Origin: Cristatella mucedo
Taxonomy: Eukaryota > Bryozoa > Phylactolaemata > Cristatellidae
Length of the DNA stretch: 64,000 nt
Assembly: GCA_009760855.2 (NCBI GenBank)
Contig: WPIO01000103.1
Location: 706,001 to 770,000, forward strand
Direction: 5' to 3'
Shown here: positions 1-36,034 of the stretch, piece after piece
How positions within the stretch are numbered: the stretch's first letter is position 1
Layout of the letters: each line of letters starts with the position of its first letter
Made by a program: the position numbers and the translations under genes
Notes under the pieces: generated by a model
What the model was told of the DNA's origin: nothing
The model's input: only the letters and a program-made list of their open reading frames with translations
The model's database searches: none

Positions 1-911
1 CTTTGTTGAGGCAAATTTGATTGTCTGATCTGAAAATTCTCGTATTCGACTGCAACCCTTAAGGAAGCTTGGCAGATTGGTCTATCCATAAATTTATTAA
101 TGCTTTGGAAATCGCAATAACTAGGTTACCGAAAAGACAATTGTTCATAGGTATATGACTGGTCTCACAAATCCTTCTTAATGCACATAATGGTCTTAAT
201 TGGCTATCGGTTCACAATGGACATTAATCCTCTGCTTTCAGTTTATGCAAAAGGGAAAACGAGAACCATATTCGAGTCCTAATCGAATGCAATAATTAGT
301 ATAGGAGTAGTAGCCGATGCTTGCTCGAAAGGGGGTACAGAAGTCAGATTCGCATGAAAAGATGGCTTCCGCACAAACATTTGCCGATGCTTAGGTTGCT
401 TGCGATACAGTATACGTAGTCAATCGTCTTTAAATAAAAGAAAAATATTGCTCACCATTGGTCACTGTAGAGTACCGAATGGAGCGAGCAGGCCGGAGCT
501 GCTGTTGTTGTTAATATCAAGACCCATTCACGACGGAGTGGAAGACTCACGGAGGCTTAACGTGACCTCTCCATTTCACTTTCCGAGACGACCTTAAAAA
601 GCTCAGCCTTTAAACACTTAGGAAATCAATGAGATCCTTAGTTAGACACTGCCTATTCATCACTAATCCGTGAGAGAGCGAGTATTATGTCTCGCAATGA
701 AAGCGGTGTTTCGCAGTAACATTATTGAAACTGGAGATATCATCGAAGATATGGCTCAGACTGCCACTGCCACTTACCACGAGAACGGTCTCGCCACTGC
801 TATACTAGTTTAAAGCCAGGTTGCCCTGATTCCGACTAAAAATTGCATTTCCGGTGCGAAATTCATTCTGCCCACTAATAGCTGTTTGCATGTACTGGAC
901 ATATAAAATCA
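1..911. other. No gene recognised
   Basis: AT-rich single-copy-looking DNA. The open frame at 400-597 has no motif. I see no repeat family here. Confidence 0.5.
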
Positions 912-1052
912 TTGCCGTCCTGGTTTGGTCCAGCGGTTTAGGTGTTCGACCGACCAAGGTTGTACTGAGGTCGTGGGCTCGAGCCCCGTGGCATATGTCA
1001 AGCGCTTGAATAGAGATTAAGTTCTCTTGGGGCTCTATACAAATTGATTATA
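912..1052 (+). mobile_element. SINE-2 copy
   Basis: tRNA-like head: A box TGGTCCAGCGGTTTAGG, B box GGGCTCGAGCCCCG. It ends with a LINE-A-like hairpin (AGAGA ... TCTCT) and GGGGCTCTATACAA. Confidence 0.88.
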
Positions 1053-1282
1053 TATTTTGTTTTATTGCACGAGTGAATGTGATGGAAGGGATTTGATTGC
1101 TATCTAGCCGTCGCAAATGGCTTGGGATTAGACAACAGGTGGGCGCCGCAACTGTGGATCGTCAGCCAAGCCTCAAGTCTTTCTCATTACAAGCATTGAG
1201 ACCAGCCAGCAGACATGTCAGCTACAAACGCTTATGGGCTGGGCAGTTGCCACAGGTAGGTACTACTACTACTACAACTAAT

Positions 1283-2625
1283 AATAATAATGATCTCGAT
1301 AAAGTGCCCTCAGAGAACTCAATCTCTTTCTAGGCGCTTTACATTTTCTGTAAAGAAAACGATATCGAATGGTAAGTGGTATCATGCTTGATAAACAACA
1401 CGGATAACATGGTTAAGCATGACGTGCAGAGGGTCAGCATGCAAGTGTGCTTATGGGCAGCATGCAACGGTGTCAGCACGCTTAAGCACATTAAGGACGA
1501 ATCGCAGGGACCCACTAAACGTTGTCATATATAGGTGCGTTGGTCAAGTCAGGGGATGATGCGACCCAAGTCGAGAGTGAGTTCCAGGATTTGGGAGCAT
1601 ACGAACTACATGCACTGTCTCCAAAGGAATTGAGGTTATTACGAGGTATAGCTAAACAGTTAGATTCCGAAAAGTGGGTGGTGCGATGCTTGGCCTGGTG
1701 GGGGAGTAGCTGATAGGTAGGCTGGAGCCAAATAATGAGTGACCTAAAAGTGTGCGACAAAACCTTGAAGTGATCCGAGAGCTTGACTGTCAGCCAGTGC
1801 AGATCGGCGAGAAGTGGTGTGACGTGGTAGCTGCGAAGCTCACAACAGACAAGCCTAGCTGCCGAGTTTTGCACCAGCTAAAGGTGCGTGATTGCACAGG
1901 CCGGTAGGCCAGCAAGCAGTGAGTTACAGAAGTCAAGACAGGATGTCAAAAATGCATGGAACAACTTGGATGTGGTATCCTTTTCTAAACAAGCCCGAAT
2001 TTGAGCAAGGATATCCAGCTGAAAGTTGGGAGACTTGACTGTGGAACTGATGTGGTCGTCTAACAAAAGGTCACTTTGGAACATGACACCTAGATTTCTT
2101 GCAGATTCAACAGGAGATGTATGCTGGAAGAGCCGGTTTTGAGCGTTAGCCTTTCTAATTTCTGAATCACACATGGTTTTCCCATAACTAGTAAGTTAGT
2201 TTTATCACTATTTAAGTTTAAAAAATTTGTTGCCACCCATGTGTGGATGTCATCAATACATGCAGCAAGTGAGTTGAGAGAATTCGTGTTGCTCGAAGGC
2301 TTTCAGGGATCAAAGCAAAGGTACAACTAAGTGTCATCCGCATAGAAGTGAAAGCCTAGATTGTGCTTGGCAATCACATCAGCAAGAGGCAGAGTATAAA
2401 CCGTGAAAAGAACCGGACCTAGCACGGAGCCCTGAGGTACTACATATTTCAGAGGTACTTCAGATGATCTTTATCTATTCACGTCAATACTCTGGAGTCT
2501 CCCACTGAGATAGGACCTGAACCACTGTAGAGCAGTGCCAGTGATGCCCAGGCGAGATGAGAGGCGCTCTAAAAGAACTTGGCGATCGATAGTGTCACCT
2601 TAGCAGAGTCACTCTGCTACCAAGG
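1283..2625 (-). mobile_element. LINE-A copy (CR1/L2-like), 3' half of RT and 3' UTR
   Basis: The 3' end lies at 1283 with an (ATT)-type tail and the terminal hairpin (about 1299-1345), followed by the 3' UTR. The C-terminal RT region comes next (HVTPLLADLHWL, SYAPKSWNSLSTWV), then upstream RT parts (SARNLGVMFQSDLLLDDHIS; a YAD-like region near 2340). Stops and shifts break the frame. Confidence 0.85.
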
Positions 2626-3004
2626 AAGGTGCCACAGGTAAGTACTTACCTATCCAGAGTCACTCTACTACCAGCCTTAATTCGGCTAGCTCTTAAACCA
2701 AGCAACGATCTGTTAATAAGAGCACGGGCTGTTTACCAGCTAAATAGCACGATCCACAGCAGCTCGCCGGGTCAAAGGTTAATCATTTAAGTCCCTGCCT
2801 TGTGCAGCCTGAAGTCGACGCCTTTGCTGAAGCCCTGATGCCTAGCCATTCGTAAGTAACCGAGCCAACCGTTGTTGTGTCGAGAGCTCTTGGTCTTAGT
2901 TGGCGATGCTCCTAATTTATTGCAGAGAGTGTATCATTTCATTAGAGTGCCTGTGGCTCGGACAAATAATGAAATCAGACAGCTTAACCTGGAGCTGTTA
3001 CCTT

Positions 3005-3165
3005 AGGGCTCGGGAGCGAGCATGTAACCCATTTGCCCAGCGGTTGCAGCGCTCGCCTTTAAAGACCGATGTCAAGGTGTATTACTTTATCGACCTAGGT
3101 CATGCACTCGAGCCTTGTGGAAAATGTGAAGCGCCTGAATGGAGATTACATTCTAGATTAATTCT
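3005..3165 (+). mobile_element. SINE-2 copy, diverged
   Basis: CCCAGCGGTTGCAGCGCTCG, CACTCGAGCCTTGTGG and the GAAGCGCCTGAATGGAGA end. Confidence 0.65.
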
Positions 3166-3234
3166 ATGCTGTCGTTATTGCCTCGCTGAGAAATTGGCTG
3201 CAAAATCAAATCAACCACTTGATTGAAGTGGCTG

Positions 3235-3727
<493 letters not shown>

Positions 3728-3779
3728 CCTAGATACAGTGCATAAGCATTGCCCTCTCTACCTTTTCCCCTACCTCTCT

Positions 3780-4680
3780 TAACCGCTCCCAAGCAAGTAC
3801 TCTGCTCGGCGATCCCAACTGTAACTTGGCAAAGCGTGTCTCCAAACGTTCCGCAGGTTAAATCGACCCGATGAGACGCTCGATTCCCTCGCTGCCGTGC
3901 CTGCGGGAATGCAACCCCTACCCACCACTAGGGTGGTAATATCCAGGGCGGGTTCGAAGGTCAGCGCTCCGGATCGCAGCTCAGATTTCCTCGAATTGCC
4001 TGCCAGTTCGGCGGTACCGTTCGAATCGAATGGACGGCCAGCGAGGACGGGCTTGATCCTCAGTTTTCCTACACCCAGCATGGAGTCTGCAGACGCCGGT
4101 ATGTGACCTTTGAGATCGCGTACCTCGGTCGCGCCAGCTGTCGCTGCGGGCTTTGGCGACGCGAATTGAAGCGAGTGCTCTCTTGCGGCGGAGCGCTCCG
4201 CTCCTCCTCCGAGCAGCACAGCAGCGACGACGGATGGGACAGCGTTCGCCTTGGTCAAAACCCGCCGCCTGGAGGCGGGAGTAAATGCTAAGGTGCCTTC
4301 CCACCTGACTAGTGCGTTGCTGCGGTCCTTGGGCGTCTTTAAAGAAATGCATCAATGCTCAAAAGGCCGCCGCCCCCACCCCCCTGCTCAAAGGCCCGCC
4401 CCCGGCCGGCAGCGAATGACGCCTCGGTCGACTCGCCTCAGCGGGCGCATGCGATTCAAGTGAAGCACCCAGCATGTATGAAATGCATCTATTCGTACGC
4501 ACGCTATCCAGGACGACCCCGAGCTCGCAGATCTGACCTCGGTTTAGGCGCTTGCAGCGTTTCGCACTGACCTCCCCACCGTATCTTGGTTACTGCCCAC
4601 GACGCCAATTCGCCGCGAGCCGGCAACCTGGGGCGGGCAGTCTCTTTCGCCCGCTCCTACTTGAGTGTCCAACAGTGCTG
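3780..4680. other. GC-rich block with one long unassigned - strand frame
   Basis: The - strand is open for about 160 codons (4258 to 3779) without an ATG at its start; an internal ATG gives DSMLGVGKLRIKPVLAGRPF and beyond. It has no recognised motif. Could be an old element or chance in GC-rich DNA. Confidence 0.3.
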
Positions 4681-4828
4681 CTGCGCTGGTTTGGTCCAGT
4701 GTTTAAGGTTCTCACTTTAACCAAGAAAGGTAAATGTATTAAATGACCGAGTCGTGGGCTAAAGACCCGTGGAATACGCGAAGGTACCTAAATAGAGATT
4801 AAGTTCTCTTAGGGCGCTATACAAATGA
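4680..4828 (+). mobile_element. SINE-2 copy
   Basis: TGGTTTGGTCCAGTGTTTAA head, GAGTCGTGGGCTAAAGACCC B region and the hairpin end GGGCGCTATACAA, running into (TA)n. Confidence 0.85.
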
Positions 4829-4829
4829 G

Positions 4830-4869
<40 letters not shown>

Positions 4870-4885
4870 GTATGTATATATATAC
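4830..4885 (+). repeat. (TA)n microsatellite
   Basis: TA tract at the end of the SINE-2 copy. Confidence 0.97.
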
Positions 4886-4999
4886 ACGTACATAAGGGCT
4901 CAGCATTTCGGGTTGTCTCCCCCTCCGTCTGTCCCACCTCCCAGCAGAGCTATCAGCTGGCCGAGGTCGAGGGTACCGCCGCCCCGGTGTATCGCTCGT

Positions 5000-5708
5000 G
5001 GCCACGGCTACGACGCGCTACTTCGCGCGACTTGAGGGCGGCAGCAGTAGCTATTCCATTGTAGCGACTCGTTGCTCGATGTTGAAATCGCGAGCGTACG
5101 CGCACACGTGACTCCTCTCGGCTTTGGGCCGCTGAGCGAGAGCGTTCGCTTTGAGTAACGATGCGGGTAGGATATTCGCGCTGGAATGCGCGCGAGCGAG
5201 CTTCATAGAAATCCGATCGTCGCCGCTGCAGCCAGCGCGAAGCGTCGCCGTACTCGTTGGTGGCACGAAGCAACGACGAACAGATGCAAAACGGCGTCGA
5301 CTTTTGATAACCGCTGCCGATCTGGGCAGTTCTTCGGCTTGCAGTGTGTGCGTTCGCCTCAGCAAATTTAGATTAGCTTGGGCGGTCCCCTTGGCGTGAC
5401 CTCCCGGTCTTGAATAGGCTAGCAACGCCAGCACGCACGAAGCGGCCGACAAACGAAGGAACTGCAGAGTCGAGCGGCGTATTATTTGCGGCGCCTCTCT
5501 TAGCGGCCGGCGGCTGCCAGTACGGTGGGAGGGTGATTAAGCACCTCGATCCTCATTAGGCATAGATTAAGAACCGCCGGTGATGTACAGGTGCAGAAAG
5601 AGAACGAATATATATATATCAGTATATATATATATCTATATTTATCAGTATATATATATATATATATATCAGTATATATATATATATATCAGTATATATA
5701 TATATCAG

Positions 5709-5741
<33 letters not shown>

Positions 5742-6700
5742 TTATATATTTATATATATACAGGACGAGAGTGATTCCAAAAAGAACCACCGCGCGTCGC
5801 GTTTCTTTGGGCAATGAGCAGTTAGGCGTCAAAGCGAAGCACCAGCGAGCGAGACGCTAGCAGACGGAGGGAGGGAGGGAGGGAAGCCAACTTCCGCCGG
5901 CGGCTTCTGGGCAGGAGAGGCGCCCATCTCGACGACGAGCACCTTCAGCATCGTATTGGCGGCCGATTGGATTGGATTGGCGGCCGATCGCAAGGACAGG
6001 CTTCTAGGCGCAGACGACGTGCGGTCAAAACGAGCGCGCGAACTTTGACCGCCGAGCGCACGGGAGGAGAAACCGCGGCGTTGCGAGGACGGCTGCTGCA
6101 ACTCAATTAAAGAGGCACGGCAGGGGCTCGGTGGTCGGAAGTGGCCGCGTTAGAGCAACCGGGCGTTGCCCGGCGGCGCGCTAACGACGGCGCTCGCTCG
6201 CTGCTGTTCCCTGCCGTTCCCTTTACAGCCTGATCGACTAGCTAATGAGCTGCGAGGCGCGGCAATATTTAGCTAAGGGCGGAGCGGCGAGGCGAGCTTC
6301 GAACGGTTTCGCTCCGGTTCGCGAGCGCCGCTCTCTTTATCGGACCTCGAAAATCTTGCCGCTTCGGTCGGGACGGGTGAATAGATCCAGTTGATGTAGA
6401 CTTAATGCACGAAATACTTGGGTCCGCTGCGCAGCCCAGGCGAGCGCTCGACCGCCAGGCGACGCCAGAGTTGGAGGGGGGGTGGTGGCGACGCCCACGT
6501 CCACGCGTGCGGTCTGCTCAAGCTTTAGTAGCGGATCTCGGGTCTAGTGCCTTGGGCGGCGCGCCGAAGGCCGGAGAAGGATGGACGATCGCGCAGGGGA
6601 GTGAGAAAAGCGGAAAAGCGAAGGAGGAAATCCAGCAGCAGCAGCAACAGGAGCAGCAGCCGCCGTGCAGCTCCTAGCGCCGGGGCATGAGCGCCGAATC
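5000..6700. other. GC/CpG-rich block, no gene recognised
   Basis: CpG-rich DNA around the AT microsatellite at 5608-5761, with many short frames on both strands. It could be a promoter island, but no exon is supportable. Confidence 0.4.
5608..5761 (+). repeat. (TA)n with regular CAG interruptions
   Basis: TA runs broken by ATCAGTATA at several points. Confidence 0.97.
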
Positions 6701-7969
6701 CATCCGTAGTGGGCGGTCGTACTGATCAGTACTCGAATGCCGTATGCCGGCGCGCTGCGAATGTGTCCACTCAGTCATCAAGATGCGTCGTTTTTTTAAG
6801 ACCAAACTCGATCAAACCCTCAAACGACCCTTGCCCCGCTGCTACAGAGGTCCAAGGGTTACCGGCACGTGAGAGGATGGTGCTGGCTGGGTAGTAGGTA
6901 CCTGGGCTCCAGTGACCCGAGGCTTGACCTCGTGACCTTGACTCAGGTATTTATCATCCTTGCCCCAGACTCGGCATCGATTCGCTCAGTAATGACTCCT
7001 GCCGAATACTTTGTTGAGCTTACGATTGTGCCCTAGAAGCTGGGGCTGTAATATACTCAGCTAGCCCACATTGAAGCCGCTCTCGGATTTGACGCCTTCA
7101 GTCTAAACCCTCTTCACAATCTGGTTGCTGACCTATAGCCCAGTACGGCCCACTCTGTCCATTGACTCGACCTCCGCGATCCAGCAGGGAGCACGCCAAA
7201 GTTTACTGGCAAGCCATCAACGTGAGCAGATCTCTGCTCCCAACGCAGTCGCAGCAGTGCATCTACGAGCTTGACGCCGTTGAGATCTTATCGATAGGCT
7301 TTAAATAGCCTGAGGTTAGGTTAGTCTTTCACTCGCCATTTCTGCGTCACTGTGGAGTTGTGAACCCTACTGACATAAGCTCTTCACACCTAACAGTCGG
7401 TCCATTCTCGAAAGGAATGGCAGGCCATTTAGTCGGCACCAGCTGGAAGAAACCGGCTGCACTTTACTCCTATGTATCCTAAGAAGACCACTCGCAAAAC
7501 TAGGCTGAACAAATGTTGCAGCGATATTCAACAGCTGACAATGCAATGACACTTTAACCTTTAGCTGATCGATGGGCAAAATTTCTCCCGACGGTCTGGA
7601 ATTTCAGAGTAGGTCGATTGAAAGAGGTGGCAGACTGAGTCGTCGAGCTGTGGCTGGAGAGAATGGGATTTGAGCTGCGGATTTGAGCCACCGACCAAAT
7701 AGGAGTGGTTTTCGCTTATGAGCAGCTGCGGAGAAGAGCGAGTGAGGCGGCCGATGATCCGCCGCGAAGGTCGGCTGCACTGCTCGGGCCTGCGCAGAGC
7801 GGCCGACCTACGCCGGTGTCGGTGCTGCGTCGGCAAAGAATGCTCAGCTAGCCAAACGCCTGATCGCCTGCCACCGGACGTAACCTAGTCCTAGCAAATA
7901 GTTAAAAGATCTCGCATCGTTTTGTTGGGCTTGGCTCATGGATCATTCTAGAGACAGGCAATGCTAAAA
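6700..7969. other. No gene recognised
   Basis: Mixed composition; short frames only (for example 7367-7836 on the - strand) without motifs. Confidence 0.45.
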
Positions 7970-8249
7970 TGGTATAGTGCCAACAGAGAAATCAATCTGT
8001 TAATAGGCATTTTACATGAGATTTAAAGGAAGCATGATAAAATGGTTAGTGATAATGTACACATTAGTGATAACATGCATAATGTCAACAAGTATAGAAT
8101 AGCTAGAGGTTGCAAGCACATTATCTACATATAGATGTGGCTACTGGTAACACGCACAGTGTCAACCCACATAGGCACCTATAGGACGAATCGCAAGGAC
8201 CAACCTAATGCTGTCAAAAACGGGTGCGTTTTTTGCTTCGTTTTTAACT

Positions 8250-8420
8250 TCGTATAGGCTCACTAGGTAAGGCGGTTGCTTGTCACGACGTCGCCCCCGA
8301 GGTCGTGAGTTCGAATCATGTGGTGGGCGATCCTTTATCGCCGCTTCAAGCGGTGGTGATAGCCGTCAAGGCTCTTCTGTCGCTATACAAAAAGAGGCTG
8401 TTAAATCAGCTTGCATTCAT
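8250..8420 (+). mobile_element. SINE-1 copy inside LINE-A
   Basis: tRNA-like head with A box (GGCTCACTAGGTAAGG) and B box (GAGTTCGAATCATG), then the family body (CGATCCTTTATCGCC ... GAGGCTGTTAAATCAGC). Confidence 0.9.
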
Positions 8421-8824
8421 TTATTTAGTCTGGGGACATCGTGTCGTCAGTTGGGAGTGAGTTCTAGGCTTTAGAAGCTTACGAACTAAAGGTAGGCTTT
8501 CCATTGGATGTTAAGTTGGCTCGAGGCAGAGCTATGCGATTTGAGTCAGGAAAGCGAGTGATACGATACCGAACTTTTATGAGGAGCAGCTCTGGTCGGT
8601 GGGCTGGAGCCATAGAATGAAGGGACCTAAAAGTGAGTGACAGAACCTTAAATTCGATATGCTGCTTGATTGGGAGCCAGTGCAAGTTCGGCGAGAATGG
8701 GTATGATGTGGCAGCTGCGACTCTAACGACAGACGAGCCTAGCTGTAGAGTTTTGAAACTGCTGTAACCTGCCAATTGCAGAGGCCGGTAGACCAGCAAG
8801 CAGCAAATCACTGATTTCGAGACG

Positions 8825-9112
8825 AGATTTAAAAAATTCACAAACACGCCTATTTAGGACAGCATTTAGTGGGTCCCTGTGATTCGTCCTTCATATGCTT
8901 ATGCGTGCTGGTACTGTGCATGCTGCCACTAACCACATTTGCATGCTGACCCTGTGCATGGCACCCCTAACCATGTTATTCATGTTTATCAAGCATGATA
9001 TTACTCACCATTCAATCGCGCTTCCCTTTGCAGCAAATGTAAAGCGCCTAGAAAGAGATTAAGTTCTCTGAGGACGCTTTATCGAGTGCATCATTATTAT
9101 TATTATTACAGA
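8825..9112 (+). mobile_element. LINE-A 3' end nested in an older LINE-A
   Basis: 5'-truncated copy: last RT codons (ACGCCTATTTAGGACAGC), the 3' UTR, hairpin (9037-9085) and an ATT-repeat tail. The older - strand element resumes on the far side. Confidence 0.85.
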
Positions 9113-10388
9113 CTAATTTTGATGTAGTATCCCTGCAAAGCAGACACAAATTACAGCAATGTTATGTAGCTGCCGTAGGCAGACTTGATTGTGGAGCTAA
9201 TGTGGTCGTCTCGTGATCGGATCGGTCACTTTGGAACACGACAACTAGGTTTCTTGCAGATGTTACAGCAGGTATGCTGGCTGAGTAAAGAAGATTTTAA
9301 TCGTCATTCAATTTAAGAAAATTTGCTGCCATCCACGTGCGGATTTCATCAATACATCGAGCAGGGGAGTTGAGAGAATTCGACGCGATGGAGGGATGGG
9401 AGGGGTCAAAGTGCAAACAACATGGCTGTGTATCCTCTTCATATACATGAAGGCCTAGATTGTGCCTGGCAATCACACCGGCAAGACGGAGAGCATAAAT
9501 TGGGGAAGTAAAGGAACCAAGCACCAAGTTCTGGATTACACAGTTCTTGAGTGGTTTCTCGGATGATCTTGCTCCGTTCACACACAGCTGTATATACTCT
9601 GGAATATCTTGCTGATATGTAGAACCTCAGCCATTATGTTGCAGTACCTATGATTCCTACGCGAGATGTAAATCTCTGGACAAATACTTAGTTATCAATA
9701 GTATCGGACGATGCAGAATGATCGAGCGAAATGAGCAGAGAGACTTTACTTAAATATGTATTCCCCAAAAGTTCGTATTGCACTCGAAACAATACTGAAT
9801 CTGTGGAGTGACAAGCACTAAAAACAGCTTGGATCTTACATTCTAGGTTAGAAGTTTCAATATAGGAGTTTAGTATTCTTCAAATACCCATTCCAGAGTC
9901 TTAGATAGGTACAACAATAGGGAGACTGAACAGAAACTGTTAAAGTTATTTTGATCTAGTGCTGCTTTCTTGATTACTGGCCTAAGAGTAGCTATTTTAA
10001 AATGGTCAGGGACATGACCTAAAGCTAAGGACATATTTACTTTGTTAGTTGTGCATGACAGAAGGTAATATATTTATCGTAGAAGTAGAGCAGCTGGAAT
10101 ATGGCCAAGAGGTCTAGTAGTCTTCTTTGACTTGAAGATTAATTTGAGGATGACGTCAATTGAGGCCGCCTTGAATAAAGACATAGAATATCTACACGGA
10201 ATACAGGGAGAGGAGTTCTGTGGTGATGTTACTTAGACAGGAGTCCAGTGAGGTTGCTGTTGCCTTAGCAATGGGCTCTCTGTCTAGCCTATCTTGTTTA
10301 CAAAGAAGGGCTCAGCTAGATCACCACAAGGATTAACAGGTCAGGAGCTAACTTGGGAGCGTTAAGGAGACGGTGGATGGTAGACATA

Positions 10389-10530
10389 GGAATTCCTAAT
10401 AATAATGATAATAATAATAATAACACACTTGATAAAGCGCCGTCAGAGAACTCAATCTCTTTTTAGGCGCTTTACATTTGCTGCAAAGAGAAACGCTATT
10501 GAATGGTGAGTAATATCATTACCTTGAGCA
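10389..10530 (-). mobile_element. LINE-A 3' end nested in an older LINE-A
   Basis: AATAATAATG-type tail, then the terminal hairpin on the - strand (about 10430-10475) and the start of the 3' UTR, lying between RT and endonuclease parts of the larger element. Confidence 0.75.
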
Positions 10531-11399
10531 TATTCTTGGGTTATGCACCTGTGATTCAACAATATTTTTACAGAAGCAAGACTTGGTCTTTACTGGGATC
10601 GATTAGTATGATCTAGAGTATTCCTTGTATGCTAGTCAATGCATAGTGAGTCGTGACCTTATTTATGATTTCTTAAGCTTGCTCTTAGTAGAAGTAGCTA
10701 GTTTAATGTTTGCGTTAAACCGTAATCCATTTGGGCGAGGGCGAACAATGGGCTTAGTCAGTGCGCCGATGTCAAGGAAATAATATTTAGCGATTCAAAA
10801 CTATTCGGGATATGGAGGAAGGCACACATCGTAGACTGATTTAGATCCGCATGTGGTCAAATGTGCAGAATTTGTGTTAGTATTAGGGAGGCAGGGCAGA
10901 CTGCGGTGGGAGAATGTGTTGATCGATATTGTGACCCTTGTTTGTAGTGGGGTTCGTGTACATGATCCAAAAATGAAAATGAGTCTGCCATTACACACAA
11001 TACGGTACTTAATTGGATAGCTAAGTCATCAAAATCAATTTTAAAGTCACCCATAATGGAGGAAGAGACGATATTTAGCCAAACCAGAACGCAGAACTGA
11101 AAAGAGATTAGAAAAATAAATCTGAAATAAAGGATTTGCTACCTGCTGAGAAATTAATTATTACTGCCACCATTGGCAACTCGTTTTCGGATGGAGTCAA
11201 GATAGGACATTCGAAAAACTGCTTTAATAGAACTACAGATCGGTTGAAACTGAAGGAGGCACGTGCATCAATTGTGTCTCCCCACCCGCTATTAATTGAT
11301 TTCGGAATATAAAAGAAAGAGATGTCTGTAAGGGTGGCGTCAATAAGGTCGGGCGGGTACATAGTCGGTTTCAGCCGGGGCTCGGTCAAATAAGGCAGG

Positions 11400-13035
11400 T
11401 CCGGAATTTCCTAGCGAATCCTGTCGCGTATAATTGAGAGTTTGGTGTACATTCAGCGGGGAGTTTGAGAGGCAAATTTTGAGATTGGCCGCTTGGGTTA
11501 CAGCCGGCCTGGTGAGTGCTAAGTGAGTGTGACATAGACCAGCGCTCGAGGGAGAGCGTGAGGGGAGGCGCGAGGGGAGACAATGCTGGAAATACTAAGC
11601 AAGCGTCCCTTTCCGCAACAGTGCTTGCTTTGAGCGGCGCTTCTTTTCGGAGAATATATATTCCCTATTCACGAAGCCTGGAAGAATGCAGCAGCAGCGG
11701 AAACCAGCGAAAACACGAGATGTAAATGGCTATGGCGAAGGTAGCTAGCAACGGTTGATGAATTGAGTCTGTATTATAGAACCAGTGCTCTCAGGAACGT
11801 TCACTCCAAAAAGGGTCTCGATTGGTCAAGATGGAAGTGCCGATTACTGTGCATCGCGGTGATCAAACGGACGCTGTAATAAATAAAGGGTGCGGCTACT
11901 CCTGAAACAGCTCATGTGTGCTTTTGCATACTTATCTACGCACGATACCTTGCACGGCATTAAACGTTGGCTATTAATTCCCTTGCAGCGAGTTGCAAAG
12001 CACCAGGGTGTAGACTCAGTTCCCTTGCAGGACTAACAAATGACGCATTATCTTTATTACTGCCACTAGATTTCAGCTCGTCAAGTAAGACGGTGAAAAG
12101 TTTGAATGAGAAAAACAGCTGATCCAGTCTAATTTCAGTTCCGTTTCCGGAAAATAAATATAGCACACAGCGAATCCAACAAAATTGGTAAAACTAAGCA
12201 ACGCAGCATACATGAAAAGCTTATAGTTAACCCAAATATTTTCCGGATTTTGAATGTTTCACGCCGCTCTTAACCCACCAAAACACGTTCTCAACGTACC
12301 TGAGAGACGGAAGTAGAAAATGCCGAACGCTTGCTCATCATGCTGCAGCAATGTTGCCGTCGCGCCTTAAGCAGCATTGCTGCTGTGCACAAAAAAGAGA
12401 ACGATGATTTTTAATTGAAACTGCACAATATTTAATGAAGCTTGTTATCTTTTTATTCTACTGCACTTCAATATCTCATACTCAAGTAGTTGATTATTTA
12501 TTGCGCAGCAGCCGTTTTAGTACGGTCAAATGATGTAAAAAGAAGGAAAAATTTGCAGCGAATGCAAAGCACCTAGAAAGAGATGGAGATCTCTGAGGGT
12601 GCTTTATCATGTGAATTATTATCATATTATTATTACTAAAAAAATGGATTTGCGCAAAAATTGCAAAAGGGGATCGTAGTGTGAAGAGCGCACGTTGTTG
12701 AAATGCTGAGGACATCCTTAAAAAAAACTTTTCTTCAGACCTCAGTCCTGCGAATTTATAGCGCATAATTTTATGTAATGATCCTGCATGCTATAAAAAG
12801 GTATTATGTAATAATTGATTGCTGAAAGGGTTATGTAATTGAGACGGACTCGCTAACTACTTTTAAAACTCAGCTTATAATAGAGCTTTAGTATGGATAA
12901 GAAGTCATTGCCAAGCATTGCCGCACGTGCCGGATTCGATGAACAAAGTAAAGCAAAGGGCTTAGGGCAAACCTAAAGCAAAGAGCTAAAACAAAGGGCT
13001 TAGGGCAAACCTAAACCTGCATGTACGTAGTACTC
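11400..13035. other. Mostly unassigned intergenic DNA
   Basis: Apart from LINE-A scraps (12553-12640) and a weak SINE-2-like piece near 11980-12040, nothing is recognised. Confidence 0.45.
12553..12640 (+). mobile_element. LINE-A 3' end
   Basis: Hairpin and TATTATTATT tail only. The outer stem reads AGCACC/GGGTGCT, a change on both arms that keeps pairing. Confidence 0.85.
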
Positions 13036-13210
13036 GGTGAGCCGTAATGGCTCACTAGGTAAGGCGGTTGCTTTTCACGACCTCATCACCGAGGTCGTGG
13101 TTTCGAATCCTGCGGTGGGCGATCCTTTATCGCCACTGCAAGCGGTGGTGGTAGCCGTAAAGGCTCTTCCGTCGCTATACAAAAAGAGGCTGCTAAATCA
13201 GCTAGCATTC
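13036..13210 (+). mobile_element. SINE-1 copy upstream of CNT exon 1
   Basis: A box TGGCTCACTAGGTAAGGCGG, B box GGTTTCGAATCCTG and full body. One of the most complete copies. Confidence 0.92.
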
Positions 13211-13529
13211 TAGAATTCTAGCGCGAGGAAGCACTAGAGCGTGATTCCGGGCGCGCGTCCATGTGCGGACAGACTGCCGAAAAAACAGGAGCGCTCGCAA
13301 GCAGGAGACGCTCGAGAGCGAAACAGCGTATGCGACAGCGGAGTCGAGGTCGCGGCCGATCTGAGGGCTCGGCTCGCGCCGCGCCGAGCCGACGCGAGCG
13401 CCGGCGGCACAGCGCATCTAGCTGCCCGGAAGTGGCAGCTCGCCGCGCCGGCTTTGCTCGCGCGAGCGCTCTACGGCTCTGTCGCGTCGCGCAGCCAAAG
13501 GAGGCGGCGGCGACGTGGAGCTGTCGCCG

Positions 13530-35947
<22,418 letters not shown>

Positions 35948-36034
35948 TTCCCGGAACTGATGCAATGGCACGCTATCACCATCCTGGAGCGGTTTCTGTG
36001 TTTTAAATCGATTTATTTCGCACGACGCATGCTT

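Larger units (their letters stand above)
7970..11400 (-). mobile_element. Long layered LINE-A copy with endonuclease region
   Basis: Consecutive - strand blocks belong to one degenerate element: 3' end and 3' UTR (7970-8250), RT C-terminus (8430-8822), RT core (9113-10388; MAANFLKLNDD, a YADDTQ-like site reading YEEDTQ, VLGSF), and an AP-endonuclease-like domain (about 10860-11400; MGDFKIDFDDLAIQL, TEPRLKPTMYPPDL). It is interrupted by SINE-1 (8250-8420), a + strand LINE-A 3' end (8825-9112) and a - strand LINE-A 3' end (10389-10530). Many stops; inactive. Confidence 0.8.

Noticed and set aside
8280-13130. tRNA genes at B-box-like sites (8280, 13050 and others)
   Set aside because: The heads are tRNA-like, but each is followed by the same non-tRNA body and occurs many times; they are SINEs.
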